From SSF26 sp037443945 (GTDB lineage: Bacteria; Chloroflexota; Anaerolineae; J102), in NCBI GenBank assembly GCA_037443945.1, contig JBBINH010000011.1:16480-80479 (forward strand): a DNA stretch of 64,000 bases, given 5' to 3'. How positions within the stretch are numbered: the stretch's first letter is position 1; every line of letters begins with the position of its first letter. Positions 1 through 8,125 of the stretch are shown here, in pieces. Made by a program: the position numbers and the translations under genes. The notes beneath the pieces are model-generated. The model did not search any database and was not told where the DNA came from. It worked only from the letters and a program-made list of their open reading frames with translations.

Positions 1-462
1 TTCCTGGACAACCGCTGCCACCACGACCTCGCCCGGCAGTTCGATGCGGTGGTGTGCCAGCAGACCCACACCGTAAATCATGGCCGCCAGGGCGCCTTTC
101 ATATCGGCGCTGCCCCGGCCATACAGCCAGCCCTCGACGATCTCGGCGCCATAGGGATCATGGGTCCAGGCCTCGGGATCGCCGATCCCGACCGTGTCCA
201 TATGGGCGTTGAGCAAGAGGATAGGGCCGCCACTACGGCCATAACGGCCGATGACATTCCCGATGCGATCGGTATGCACGCCCACCAGTCCGCACGCGAG
301 CATTTCGGCCGTCACCAGCCGGGCCACGGCGGCTTCCTGACCGGAAGGGCTGGGGGTCTGCACAAGCCGGCGTAAAAAGGCGCTACAGGCTGCGCGCTGG
401 ACTTCGGCAAGGGCAAAGCGACTGCCGGTGCCGTTACGAAAGGAAAGAAGCGAGAGAGCCAT
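1..462 (-). CDS. M20-family metallopeptidase (ArgE/DapE-like), C-terminus cut by window edge
   Basis: The minus-strand reading frame stays open from an ATG at 462 to the window edge, giving 154 residues of the N-terminal half. It shows the M20 zinc-peptidase signatures: HMDTV around residue 87 (first metal-binding His and Asp) and GRGSADMKG around residue 117 (bridging Asp). The family hydrolyses N-acyl amino acids or small peptides (ArgE, DapE, carboxypeptidase G2). The second metal-binding half lies outside the window, so substrate class cannot be decided. No strong Shine-Dalgarno is visible before the ATG. Confidence 0.85.
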   Translation of the reverse strand, partial: MALSLLSFRNGTGSRFALAEVQRAACSAFLRRLVQTPSPSGQEAAVARLVTAEMLACGLVGVHTDRIGNVIGRYGRSGGPILLLNAHMDTVGIGDPEAWTHDPYGAEIVEGWLYGRGSADMKGALAAMIYGVGLLAHHRIELPGEVVVAAVVQE

Positions 463-603
463 GGTTGTCAGACCGTTTTGGGGGATACGAGAAAGCCGTT
501 CGGTCGGCTTGTTTCCGAGCCCATGGGCCGATCAAGCCCACGGACGTTTCAGGCCGTCCCGGCAGGGCCAAAGGCCCGCCTATCCGACCTTTGGGCAGGC
601 GTT

Positions 604-2037
604 TCAGTAGGCACCGTGACCGAGCAGCACTTTGGGGATGGTGCGCAGGAGAATGCTCAGGTCCAGAAACGGCGACCAGTTCTCAACGTAATAGATGTCG
701 AGTAAGACCATTTCCTCGAAACTGAGGTCCGAACGACCCGAGACCTGCCAGAGACCGGTGATGCCGGGCGTTACTTCCAGACGTTTGCGATGCCAGGGTT
801 CGTAGGCCTCGACCTCTGCGGGTAAGGCCGGCCGCGGGCCTACCAGGCTCATCTCCCCGCGCAGGACGTTGAACAACTGCGGCAGTTCATCCAGACTGAA
901 TCGACGCAGAAACCGGCCCACGCGGGTGGTACGGGGGTCATTGCGGATCTTGAACAGAGGGCCATCGGCCTCATTCAGCGCGGCCAGTTGCTGGCGTAGA
1001 GACTCGGCCTCGGCCACCATCGAGCGAAATTTGTAGGTATTGAAAGGCACGCCGTTTTTACCGATCCGTTTTTGCACGAAGAAGACGGGTCCCGGCGAAT
1101 CGAGACGAATGAGCAGGGCTATGACAGCGAACAAGGGCAGGAGCAAGACCAACGCCACCGTCGACACGACCAGATCAACCGTGCGCTTGAAGACCAGACG
1201 CGTGCCGGCGATGGAGACGTATTTGACACCGAGCAGAGGAATGCCGTCCAGCACCTCGACATCGACCCGATCCAGGCTCATCTGCAGGACATCGGGCACC
1301 ACCCGGGCAGGGACGCCGTGGCGTTCGCACTGGCTGAGCATGCTGATGATGCGACGGTGGTATTGCCAGGGCAGGGTGATGATGACCTCATCAACCTTGC
1401 CGGCCTGTAACAAGGAAGGCAGATTATCAAGCGAGCCCAGGCCTACAAAAGGCCCCAAATTGCGCTGTCCGCGTTCGGGGTCATCGTCGAGAAAACCGAT
1501 GACCTGATAGCCCCAATGGCGATTGGCCAGCATGATACGCATAATGTGCCGACTGCTCTCGCCGGCCCCGATCAGCAAGACGCGCTTGATGCCGATACCG
1601 CGACGGCGCAACCAGCCGAGTATCCCGCGATTGAGCACACGGAAGCCGGCCGTCAGCAGCAAAATGAGCGTGCCGGCAATGCCATACACCAGCCGCGAAT
1701 GAAAAGCGGGCTGGAACATGTAGTTGCCCACCATCAGGACGAGCGTAACGCTGGCCGTACCGTTGAAAAGGCGATAGAGCTCGGTGAGATATCCGATCCC
1801 ACGCGGAAGGTTGTAAAGCCCTTCCAGGGAAAAAGCTATAATCACTAATCCCGCTGCTAACACCGCCACGCGAGCATAGAAATCAAAATCGGTGTAGAAA
1901 GCGGGATCGACCTGACGATACCACTGCAGTTGATAACGGATAAACCAGGCCAGATAAAAGGCCAACACCACCAAAGCGGCGTCGCCTGCTATCAGCAAAG
2001 CCTTGTGTAGACGCAAGAGCCGTTCCGCCAGCCTCAT
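604..2037 (-). CDS. Undecaprenyl-phosphate sugar phosphotransferase (exopolysaccharide priming enzyme)
   Basis: A 477-residue polytopic membrane protein of the WbaP/CpsE family. Several hydrophobic segments fill the first ~140 residues, followed by a Rossmann-like middle region (GAGESSRHIM) and a C-terminal bacterial sugar-transferase domain with KRTVDL, a membrane stretch, KFRSM, LDELPQL and LVGPRP. These enzymes move a hexose-1-phosphate from UDP-sugar to undecaprenyl phosphate, starting a polysaccharide repeat unit at the inner membrane. The ATG at 2037 overlaps the TGA of the upstream glycosyltransferase (ATGA), so a longer in-frame start at 2091 is unlikely. The sugar is not predictable. 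Confidence 0.9.
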   Translation of the reverse strand: MRLAERLLRLHKALLIAGDAALVVLAFYLAWFIRYQLQWYRQVDPAFYTDFDFYARVAVLAAGLVIIAFSLEGLYNLPRGIGYLTELYRLFNGTASVTLVLMVGNYMFQPAFHSRLVYGIAGTLILLLTAGFRVLNRGILGWLRRRGIGIKRVLLIGAGESSRHIMRIMLANRHWGYQVIGFLDDDPERGQRNLGPFVGLGSLDNLPSLLQAGKVDEVIITLPWQYHRRIISMLSQCERHGVPARVVPDVLQMSLDRVDVEVLDGIPLLGVKYVSIAGTRLVFKRTVDLVVSTVALVLLLPLFAVIALLIRLDSPGPVFFVQKRIGKNGVPFNTYKFRSMVAEAESLRQQLAALNEADGPLFKIRNDPRTTRVGRFLRRFSLDELPQLFNVLRGEMSLVGPRPALPAEVEAYEPWHRKRLEVTPGITGLWQVSGRSDLSFEEMVLLDIYYVENWSPFLDLSILLRTIPKVLLGHGAY

Positions 2038-3197
2038 GATGCCAAGATGCGTGCGTAGATAGCCGCCGTGGCGGCCGCAGTCTGGGTCCAATGAAAGCGT
2101 TGGGCCTGCTCCAAACCGGCTTTAACCATGGCCTCTCGGCGTACAGCATCGCTGGTAAGCACATCCAGAGCCTGGGCCAACCCTTCGACGTCATCAGGCG
2201 CCACCAACCAGGCAGCCGTCCCGGCTACCTCGGGCAAACTGCCGGCATCGGTGGTGATAACAGGCGTGCCACAAGCCATCGCTTCGATCACAGGTAAACC
2301 AAAACCTTCGTAGCGCGAGGGATAAACGAATACCGTTGCCGCGTTGTAAAGCCAGGGCAGCGTTGCCGCCGGCACAAAACCGAGAAAGACCACATGAGCC
2401 GTCAGATCCAGCCGGGCCACGCGGGCAAAAATGCCTTCGTAATCCCAGCCGCGTCCGCCGGCAATGAGTAAGGGCAACGGTTGCGCACTTCGACGTCGAT
2501 AGAGGGCATAGGCATCGATCAAGACGCCGTAATTTTTGCGTGGTTCCAGCGTGCCTACGCTGAGAATAAACTGCTCCGGCCAGCCGGCCTGACGCCGCCA
2601 CGCCGCCACCGCCACCGGGTCACGGACAAAAAAAGTGGAATCCACGCCGTTGTAAACAACCTCGATGCGTTGGAGGGGAACGCCGAGCAACCGGGTGAGC
2701 TCGCCGGCCGTGGCTCGGGATACGGCGATTACCCGATCCGCCCGCCGACAGCTGGCGGCCGTTATGCGCGACAAATAGAACCGGTTGGCAGGAGCAAAAG
2801 CGTGGGGGAACCGCAAAAAGCTGAGATCGTGAACGGTAACCACGGACGGCCCGGACCAGGCCAACGGCAACGCATAGGCCAGGCCGTGCAACAAAGCCAC
2901 CCGATCGTGCCGGGCCTGCCGGGGGAGTACAAACTGCTCCCAGAGGATGCGATAGGCGGGTTTTTGCGTCAGCACCGGCGCCCGGACCAGGGCCAAGCCT
3001 GTCGGCGCCTGATAAGCCGGGTCGCCGACATAGGCCAGATAGCGCTGCGGCTTCGAGATCGGGACAGTGGGTAATGCCCGCAGCAAATGGGCGCTGTAGG
3101 TATGGATGCCGGCGCCACGATAACTTGCCGCCGTTGAAAGCAAGGTGGCCACCAGGCCAACACACGGGGCTATCGATTCCATGTCGCCGGGGTGCAC
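2034..3197 (-). CDS. Glycosyltransferase family 4 (GT-B fold)
   Basis: About 387 residues with an N-terminal Rossmann region containing a G-A-G-I nucleotide-sugar loop and the typical C-terminal GT4 elements: SVGTLEPRKNY, then VYPSRYEGFGLPVIEAMACG with the E-x7-E pattern that binds the donor nucleotide sugar. It is translationally coupled (ATGA) to the priming transferase, so both probably build the same surface polysaccharide in the cytoplasm. Start choice: an in-frame ATG at 3206 lies inside a TATAAT box (3205-3210) and could not be translated from that promoter. The GTG at 3197 sits 7 bases after the box, and an ATG at 3182 is another option. Confidence 0.88.
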   Translation of the reverse strand: MHPGDMESIAPCVGLVATLLSTAASYRGAGIHTYSAHLLRALPTVPISKPQRYLAYVGDPAYQAPTGLALVRAPVLTQKPAYRILWEQFVLPRQARHDRVALLHGLAYALPLAWSGPSVVTVHDLSFLRFPHAFAPANRFYLSRITAASCRRADRVIAVSRATAGELTRLLGVPLQRIEVVYNGVDSTFFVRDPVAVAAWRRQAGWPEQFILSVGTLEPRKNYGVLIDAYALYRRRSAQPLPLLIAGGRGWDYEGIFARVARLDLTAHVVFLGFVPAATLPWLYNAATVFVYPSRYEGFGLPVIEAMACGTPVITTDAGSLPEVAGTAAWLVAPDDVEGLAQALDVLTSDAVRREAMVKAGLEQAQRFHWTQTAAATAAIYARILAS

Positions 3198-3204
3198 GCC
3201 GCCC

Positions 3205-3210
3205 ATTATA
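3205..3210 (-). promoter_or_regulatory. -10 box of the glycosyltransferase operon
   Basis: Perfect TATAAT on the minus strand, 7 bases before the GTG at 3197. The candidate -35 (TTAACC, 18-base spacer) is weak. With this box, transcription would begin at or next to the start codon. Confidence 0.5.
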
Positions 3211-3340
3211 TGCCAAAGCCGATATCAGGGTTAATCGGCAACAAACCCAGAAGCCATGTGCAAAACGCCATAGCCGCCTTGCGATCAGGCCCTTGGGCCT
3301 TCACCGGGCCCTCGGTCGTCCTCGCCGCAAGAAGGCTCCC

Positions 3341-4042
3341 TCAACGCGGCACAATGGTTACCCTGCGGTTCTCCCCCTCACCGATGCTCTCGGTAAAGAC
3401 GTCACTGCGGTTGTTGAGCGCCAGATGGATGATGCGCCGCTCGCGTGCGGGCATGGCTTCGAGGACGATGGTACGTTTCTCACTGACGGCCCGCGCGGCC
3501 ATCGTCTCGGCCAGACGGCGCAGGCTGTATTCGCGACGTCGCTTATAGTGTTCAACATCGACCTCGATCGGCGGCCAGCTATGGGTATACTTGTTGACCA
3601 CCAGCCGCACCAGGTGTTGAATGGCATCAAGCGTTTCGCCACGACGTCCGATAAGGAGACTGAGGTCATCCCCGGCGATATTCAGGTAATAACCCACGGC
3701 ACCGTCCGAACCGGGAGGCATGACCGTACCTTCGATCTGCGCCTTCAGGTCCATGCGCTCGATCAGGCCCTGCAGGAAGGCACGAGCAATGGCCAGAATC
3801 TCCAGGTGCGCTTCTGTCGGTGTGAACGCAACGGCGGCGATTCCCTCAGTCCCTGTTTCGGCCGGTTTTGTTTCGGTGCCTCGTGGGTGGAGCCGTACCC
3901 GTGCCGGTCTGCCCCCGACGCCCAGGACACCGCTATGGCCTTCATCCAGGACTTCGATCTCGACATCGGCTCGTTGCAGGCCCTCGGCCCGCAAACCCGC
4001 TTCGATGGCTTCGGTCACCGTGCGACCGGTGTACTCACGCAT
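3341..4042 (-). CDS. jag: Jag/KhpB RNA-binding protein (Jag-N, KH, R3H)
   Basis: 233 residues. Residues 1-50 match the Jag N-terminal domain (EYTGRTVTEAIEAGL, then GVLGVGGRPARV). A KH domain lies around 140-175 (GDDLSLLIGRRGETLDAIQHLV, where GRRG is the RNA-gripping loop), and the C-terminal R3H domain includes RRIIHLALNNR. The protein binds RNA and, in Firmicutes, influences cell elongation and division. It lies directly downstream of yidC, its usual neighbour. A GGAGGAG precedes the ATG closely. Confidence 0.93.
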   Translation of the reverse strand: MREYTGRTVTEAIEAGLRAEGLQRADVEIEVLDEGHSGVLGVGGRPARVRLHPRGTETKPAETGTEGIAAVAFTPTEAHLEILAIARAFLQGLIERMDLKAQIEGTVMPPGSDGAVGYYLNIAGDDLSLLIGRRGETLDAIQHLVRLVVNKYTHSWPPIEVDVEHYKRRREYSLRRLAETMAARAVSEKRTIVLEAMPARERRIIHLALNNRSDVFTESIGEGENRRVTIVPR

Positions 4043-4097
4043 AACTCCTCCGCATGACGGCGTCTATTCCGAAAGGCGCTCCCAGGCCGCAACCTCC

Positions 4098-5162
4098 TCA
4101 GCGGCGACGGCGTCGCTTGCGCCGAGGCGTAGGCGCCGCTGCCGCCGCAGCCCGGACCGGCGCTGCTTCGGCGGTCTCGGTCACGGCGGTCTTCCCATCC
4201 GCCGAAACGGCCGCTTCGGTTTCGAGGGCCGACTCGCTCTCCCCCGTTCCGCCCAAGGTCGCGGCGGTCAGCGCGGCTGCGTCGGCATCCCAACGATGCG
4301 CTTGCCGATTGACATAATATTGCTGGGCAATGGCCAGGATGTTTCCCACGACCCAGTACAGGCTCATCCCCGAAGGCACCTGCAGCGAGAAGAAAACAAA
4401 CATGAGGGTCATCAAAATGGCCATCTGGCTCATCATGTTCGCCGCCGGATTGTCCGGATCCGGAGCCGGCTGACTCGTCTGGCTCATTTTGGTGAGGGCA
4501 TACTGGCTGATGGCCAACACCGCCGGCAGGACAAGATAGGGCCAAACATTGGGTTGCGCCAATTTGGTCAACGAGAAGTTTTCGGTCAGCCAGCCGAGAC
4601 CGCCGATGTAGCTAGGATAGGCCAGGTCGGGGATGAAATAGAAGGGCGCCCCTTGCTTGAAGTCGCTCTGGACGATCAGACCCAGTAAGGCGTAATAAAA
4701 GGCAAAAAGGATGGGCATCTGCAGCAGCGTCGGCAAACACCCGGCCATCTGAGCCTGCGTGATGCCATGCTTCTGATAGAGCCGCATCTGCTCTTCCTGG
4801 AGCTTTTGCCGGTCTTTGGCGTACTTTTTCTTGATGGCCTCCAACTCAGGCTGGAGGGCCTTCATCTTGGCTTGGGCCACGCGCATCAACCGCATCTGCC
4901 GGATACCCAGAGGCAACAGCAAAATGCGGATGAGCACGGCCACCAGGATAATGGCCCATCCCCAGGCATAGGCCACCCCCAGCGGCGTCAACAGCCGATA
5001 AAACAGAATCATCGCCTGCCGCAGCGGATAGGCCAGAGGCTCGAAAAGACCGGGATTATACACCGCTTGCCCGGTCTGGGGGTCGATCTGGACACCCCCA
5101 CAACCGCTGAGCACCAGGGCGAAGAGCAACAAAAGCGGTAGCAATCTGACAAAACGGTTCAC
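4098..5162 (-). CDS. yidC: YidC/Oxa1 membrane protein insertase
   Basis: About 354 residues. A GTG start is chosen because GGAG lies 6 bases upstream and it places a lipoprotein signal (LVLSGC lipobox) exactly at the N-terminus. An in-frame ATG at 5201 would add 13 unlikely residues. The core has the YidC fold: a first transmembrane segment after the YPLRQAM region, a cytoplasmic helical hairpin rich in K/E/Q (VAQAKMKALQPELEAIKKKY), and hydrophobic segments to residue ~300. The Arg/Lys-rich tail (RRKRRRRR) fits ribosome contact. It inserts and folds inner-membrane proteins. Members in rpmH-rnpA-yidD-yidC-jag order are typical. Confidence 0.93.
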   Translation of the reverse strand: MNRFVRLLPLLLLFALVLSGCGGVQIDPQTGQAVYNPGLFEPLAYPLRQAMILFYRLLTPLGVAYAWGWAIILVAVLIRILLLPLGIRQMRLMRVAQAKMKALQPELEAIKKKYAKDRQKLQEEQMRLYQKHGITQAQMAGCLPTLLQMPILFAFYYALLGLIVQSDFKQGAPFYFIPDLAYPSYIGGLGWLTENFSLTKLAQPNVWPYLVLPAVLAISQYALTKMSQTSQPAPDPDNPAANMMSQMAILMTLMFVFFSLQVPSGMSLYWVVGNILAIAQQYYVNRQAHRWDADAAALTAATLGGTGESESALETEAAVSADGKTAVTETAEAAPVRAAAAAAPTPRRKRRRRR

Positions 5163-5210
5163 AGCAAACTCCACCGTCAGCACAGGGACGGATTGGCACA
5201 AAAACGGGGA

Positions 5211-5426
5211 TCAATCGGGAACGGGGTCATAACCGCCGGCACGGAAGGGATGGCATCGGGCTATCCGTTTGATGCCCAGCCAGGTTCCTCGCCAGATGCC
5301 GTGTTTGGCAATGGCCTCGTAGGTGTATTGCGAGCAGGTCGGCTGGTAGATGCAGGTGCTCCCCAACAACGGGGAAAGAAAACGCTGATACCCGCGAATG
5401 AGGGCGAGGAGAAACCGTTGGGCCAT
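5211..5426 (-). CDS. yidD: Membrane protein insertion efficiency factor YidD
   Basis: 71 residues from the ATG at 5426, which follows the rnpA stop by 5 bases. A longer in-frame extension would overlap rnpA and has no homology. It shows the small-family hallmark: an amphipathic N-terminus (LIRGYQRFLSPLLG) and the Cys-rich core CIYQPTCSQYTYEAI, then GTWLGIKRIARCHPFRAGGYDPVP. YidD sits at the inner membrane and assists YidC-dependent insertion. Confidence 0.95.
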   Translation of the reverse strand: MAQRFLLALIRGYQRFLSPLLGSTCIYQPTCSQYTYEAIAKHGIWRGTWLGIKRIARCHPFRAGGYDPVPD

Positions 5427-5431
5427 CGGAC

Positions 5432-5803
5432 TCAACTTGAAGAGGCGACAGGCATCATACCCGGCGCCGGTTGCAGAAGCCCGGCCTGCTGCAAAAGCTG
5501 TCGGCATTCGGCCTGGACCTCCGGCAGGCGAGCCTTGACAATAGCAGGGCGGGCAATACACACGATATCCCAGCCCGGCGCAATGGCGGCCATCTGCAAG
5601 CGCATGGCTTCCCGCATCAGACGACGGGCGCGATTACGTTGCACCGCCTTGCCCACCCGACGACTGGCAGTGAACCCAAAACGACTGTACGGCAGCTCGT
5701 TGGGCAGATACACGATGAGCAAAAAGCGACCGTGGCGGTTTTGACCCTGGCGTCGCACTTGTTCAAAGCGCTCATGCGCCCGCAGACGATAACGACGACG
5801 CAC
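5432..5803 (-). CDS. rnpA: Ribonuclease P protein component
   Basis: 123 residues starting at a GTG 19 bases after rpmH. The conserved RNA-binding stretch RVGKAVQRNRARRLMREAMR (the RNR motif) is present in the middle, preceded by RFGFTASRR. RnpA binds the catalytic RNase P RNA and improves 5' maturation of pre-tRNAs. The C-terminal ~20 residues (QPAPGMMPVASSS) are a non-conserved tail. Confidence 0.95.
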   Translation of the reverse strand: MRRRYRLRAHERFEQVRRQGQNRHGRFLLIVYLPNELPYSRFGFTASRRVGKAVQRNRARRLMREAMRLQMAAIAPGWDIVCIARPAIVKARLPEVQAECRQLLQQAGLLQPAPGMMPVASSS

Positions 5804-5822
5804 CGACGGCCATGAGGAACGG

Positions 5823-5957
5823 TCAAACGGTCAGGCGGATACGACCGCGCAAAAGACGGCGCTTGAGCACATTGCGTCCGGCGCGCGTGCGCATGCGCTT
5901 GCGAAAACCATGGGTGCGAAAGCGTTTGCGGACTTTGGGCTGCCAGGTTCGTTTCAT
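5823..5957 (-). CDS. rpmH: 50S ribosomal protein L34
   Basis: A 44-residue, extremely basic protein beginning MKRTWQPKVRKRFRTHGF and ending RGRIRLTV, the exact L34 pattern and length. It belongs to the 50S subunit. Upstream is GAGGTCCTCT before the ATG. It heads the rpmH-rnpA-yidD-yidC-jag block. In many bacteria dnaA and oriC lie on the other side of rpmH, but here an inositol operon does. Confidence 0.97.
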   Translation of the reverse strand: MKRTWQPKVRKRFRTHGFRKRMRTRAGRNVLKRRLLRGRIRLTV

Positions 5958-6020
5958 AGAGGACCTCGTAAGAGCTCAGGAATGACGGGCCAATGCCCGG
6001 ATAACGACGGCGCGAATGCA

Positions 6021-6050
6021 TAAAAGCTGGGAGGCGATACCGCCTCCCAG
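6021..6050 (-). terminator. Rho-independent terminator of the inositol operon
   Basis: A perfect 9-bp stem (CTGGGAGGC at 6027-6035 and GCCTCCCAG at 6042-6050) with a 6-base loop. Read on the minus strand it is followed by CTTTTATG. It lies about 90 bases after the last iol gene and before rpmH, so it separates the two transcripts. Confidence 0.75.
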
Positions 6051-6140
6051 GGACGTAACAGCCTATTATAGCCCCGACCGACAAGAGGGCCAAATTGACC
6101 CGGACTTGGCGTAGCGGGCGTCGGTACGAGCGCCCATGTC

Positions 6141-7169
6141 CTACAGCCGAGTGTCGGCGATGACCTCGGCCACCCGCACCGGGCGCCGCTCGCGCAACGA
6201 CCGTTGCGCCGCCAGGGCAATGACCACGGCCTGACGGCCATCATAGCCCGAGACGGGCGGCGGTTTGTCCTCCTGTAAGCACTCCACAAAGGCCATCATC
6301 TCGGCCAGAAACGACTCGGTATAACGTTCCATGAAGAAGTACAGCGGCAGGGCCGAATGCACCCCATGGGCATCGCTGAGGACAAGGCTATCGGGCGTCC
6401 GATTGCCCACCACCACCATGCCATCCGAACCGAAGACCTCGACGCGCTGGTCATAGCCGTAGACGGCCCGACGGCTGTTGTCAATGGCGCCGAGCGCGCC
6501 GCCTTGGAATCGCAGCAAAACGATTGCCGTGTCGATATCGCCGGCGGCGCCGATGGCCGGATCCACCAGCACACTGCCGGCGGCGAACACCTCCTCGACC
6601 TCACCGCCGAGATAACGGGCCATATCGAAATCGTGGATGGTCATATCCAGAAAAAGCCCACCCGACACGCGCACGTAGGCCAGGGGAGGTGGCGCCGGAT
6701 CGCGGCTGGTGATGCGCAAGACGTGCACGGTGCCGATGGTCCCATCCGCCACCAAGGTGCGCGCCTTGCGAAAACCGGGATCAAACCGGCGATTGAATCC
6801 CACCATCAGTTTGACTCCGGCGGCCGCCACCGCTTGCAGGGCCTGATCAATGCGGGCCAGGTCCAGATCGATGGGCTTCTCGCAGAAAATGTGCTTACCG
6901 GCCTGGGCGGCCGCCATGATGAAGTGGGCATGGGTATCCGTACTGGAACAAATGGCCACGGCGGTGATGTCCGGATCGTCGAGCAGATAGCGCGGATCGG
7001 TATAGGCCGGCACCCCCCAACGCGCGGCCAACTCGGCGGCGGCCGTGGCCTTGATGTCGGCAACGGCGGCCAAGCGCGCCGTCGGTATGCGCGTGGCCAG
7101 ATGCTCGGCGTGGACACGCCCGATCCGTCCGGCGCCGATCACACCGATGTTGATGGGAGGGGTTGGCAT
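6141..7169 (-). CDS. iolG: Inositol 2-dehydrogenase-type Gfo/Idh/MocA oxidoreductase (copy 1)
   Basis: 342 residues. The N-terminal Rossmann domain starts GVIGAGRIGRVHAEHL (NAD-binding GxGxxG), with the family EKP motif at IFCEKPIDLDL (Lys is catalytic in this family). The C-terminal half carries the sheet domain with GGLFLDMTIHDFDMARYL, where the D..H motif contributes catalytic His. IolG oxidises myo-inositol to scyllo-inosose with NAD+. It is the last gene of the operon, 56 bases after iolE. A second paralogue (8122-9159) lies two genes upstream, so one copy may act on another inositol isomer. Confidence 0.85.
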   Translation of the reverse strand: MPTPPINIGVIGAGRIGRVHAEHLATRIPTARLAAVADIKATAAAELAARWGVPAYTDPRYLLDDPDITAVAICSSTDTHAHFIMAAAQAGKHIFCEKPIDLDLARIDQALQAVAAAGVKLMVGFNRRFDPGFRKARTLVADGTIGTVHVLRITSRDPAPPPLAYVRVSGGLFLDMTIHDFDMARYLGGEVEEVFAAGSVLVDPAIGAAGDIDTAIVLLRFQGGALGAIDNSRRAVYGYDQRVEVFGSDGMVVVGNRTPDSLVLSDAHGVHSALPLYFFMERYTESFLAEMMAFVECLQEDKPPPVSGYDGRQAVVIALAAQRSLRERRPVRVAEVIADTRL

Positions 7170-7225
7170 TGGTGTTTGCGGATCAACGAAAATAAGGATT
7201 TTTTAGAAGAAGATGTATTGCACAA

Positions 7226-8125
7226 CTACAGGCCAATATCGCGCAGAAACGCACGATTGCGCGCAGCCGATTGTTTCGGCGTACCCATGGCGGGCAAGAC
7301 GTCCTGCTCGACCACGATCCAGCCGTCATAGCCCAGGCGTTCCAGCTCGGCCTTGATGGCCGGGAAAGGCACGTCCCCGCGGCCCAATTCGCAGAACACG
7401 CCTTCGCGCACGCTGCGGAAGTAGTCCCAACCTTCGGCACGGCCGCGCGCGACCACGTGGGGGTCACAGTCCTTGAAGTGGATGTGACGGATACGGTCGG
7501 CATGACGTCGCAGTCCTTCCAGCGGATCGCCGCCCCCGAAGCGGTAATGGCCTGTATCGAAACACAACCCGACCAGCTCGGGATCGGTCAGCGCCAAAAG
7601 CTGTTCTACTTCGGCAGGCGTTTCCACATAACCGGCGCAGTGGTGATGGAAGAGGGTGCGCAGTCCCGTGGCATCGCGCACGCGGCGGGCAATGCGGTTG
7701 ACTCCGGCCGCGAACACACGCCAGCCCTCGGCCGTCAGACCGTGTTCGGGGCGAATACGGCCGGCGTTTTGCGTGCGGACCGGGTCGCGGCCGTTATCGT
7801 CGGCCAGGATCAAAAACGGCGCCGTCCCGGCCACGACCGCCAGCAAGTGCGCCGTGCGCAGGGCGGCCTCTTCGCCGTCGGCATGCGCGTCGGGATCGGC
7901 CAGCGGCACGGGCACAAAAGCGCCCAAGAGCGCCAGCCCCCGCCGTTCCAGCTCCCTACGCAGGAGGGGCGGATCGGTAGGCATAAAGCCCCAATCGCCC
8001 AGTTCGGTGCCTTCGTAACCGGTTTCCCGCATTTCATCCAGCACCTGGGCATAACCGGCCGTTTCTCCCGGCAGTCCGAATTCAAGCACGCCCCATGAAC
8101 AGGGCGCATTGGCCACACGGATCAT
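7226..8125 (-). CDS. iolE: Inosose dehydratase (sugar phosphate isomerase/epimerase fold)
   Basis: 299 residues forming an AP-endonuclease-2-like TIM barrel. It begins IRVANAPCSWGVLEF, a typical IolE N-terminus (xNAPxSWGVLEF), and continues with the metal-site segments FHHHCAGYVET, GLCFDTGHY and IRHIHFKDCDP. IolE dehydrates 2-keto-myo-inositol to 3D-(3,5/4)-trihydroxycyclohexane-1,2-dione, the substrate of IolD. Its ATG overlaps the TGA of the upstream iolG copy (ATGA), indicating translational coupling. Confidence 0.9.
   Translation of the reverse strand: MIRVANAPCSWGVLEFGLPGETAGYAQVLDEMRETGYEGTELGDWGFMPTDPPLLRRELERRGLALLGAFVPVPLADPDAHADGEEAALRTAHLLAVVAGTAPFLILADDNGRDPVRTQNAGRIRPEHGLTAEGWRVFAAGVNRIARRVRDATGLRTLFHHHCAGYVETPAEVEQLLALTDPELVGLCFDTGHYRFGGGDPLEGLRRHADRIRHIHFKDCDPHVVARGRAEGWDYFRSVREGVFCELGRGDVPFPAIKAELERLGYDGWIVVEQDVLPAMGTPKQSAARNRAFLRDIGL

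Noticed and set aside
3218..3239. Possible terminator GCCGAT...ATCGGC before the glycosyltransferase promoter
   Set aside because: Only 6 bp of stem and three T residues; it also overlaps the candidate promoter, so support is too weak.
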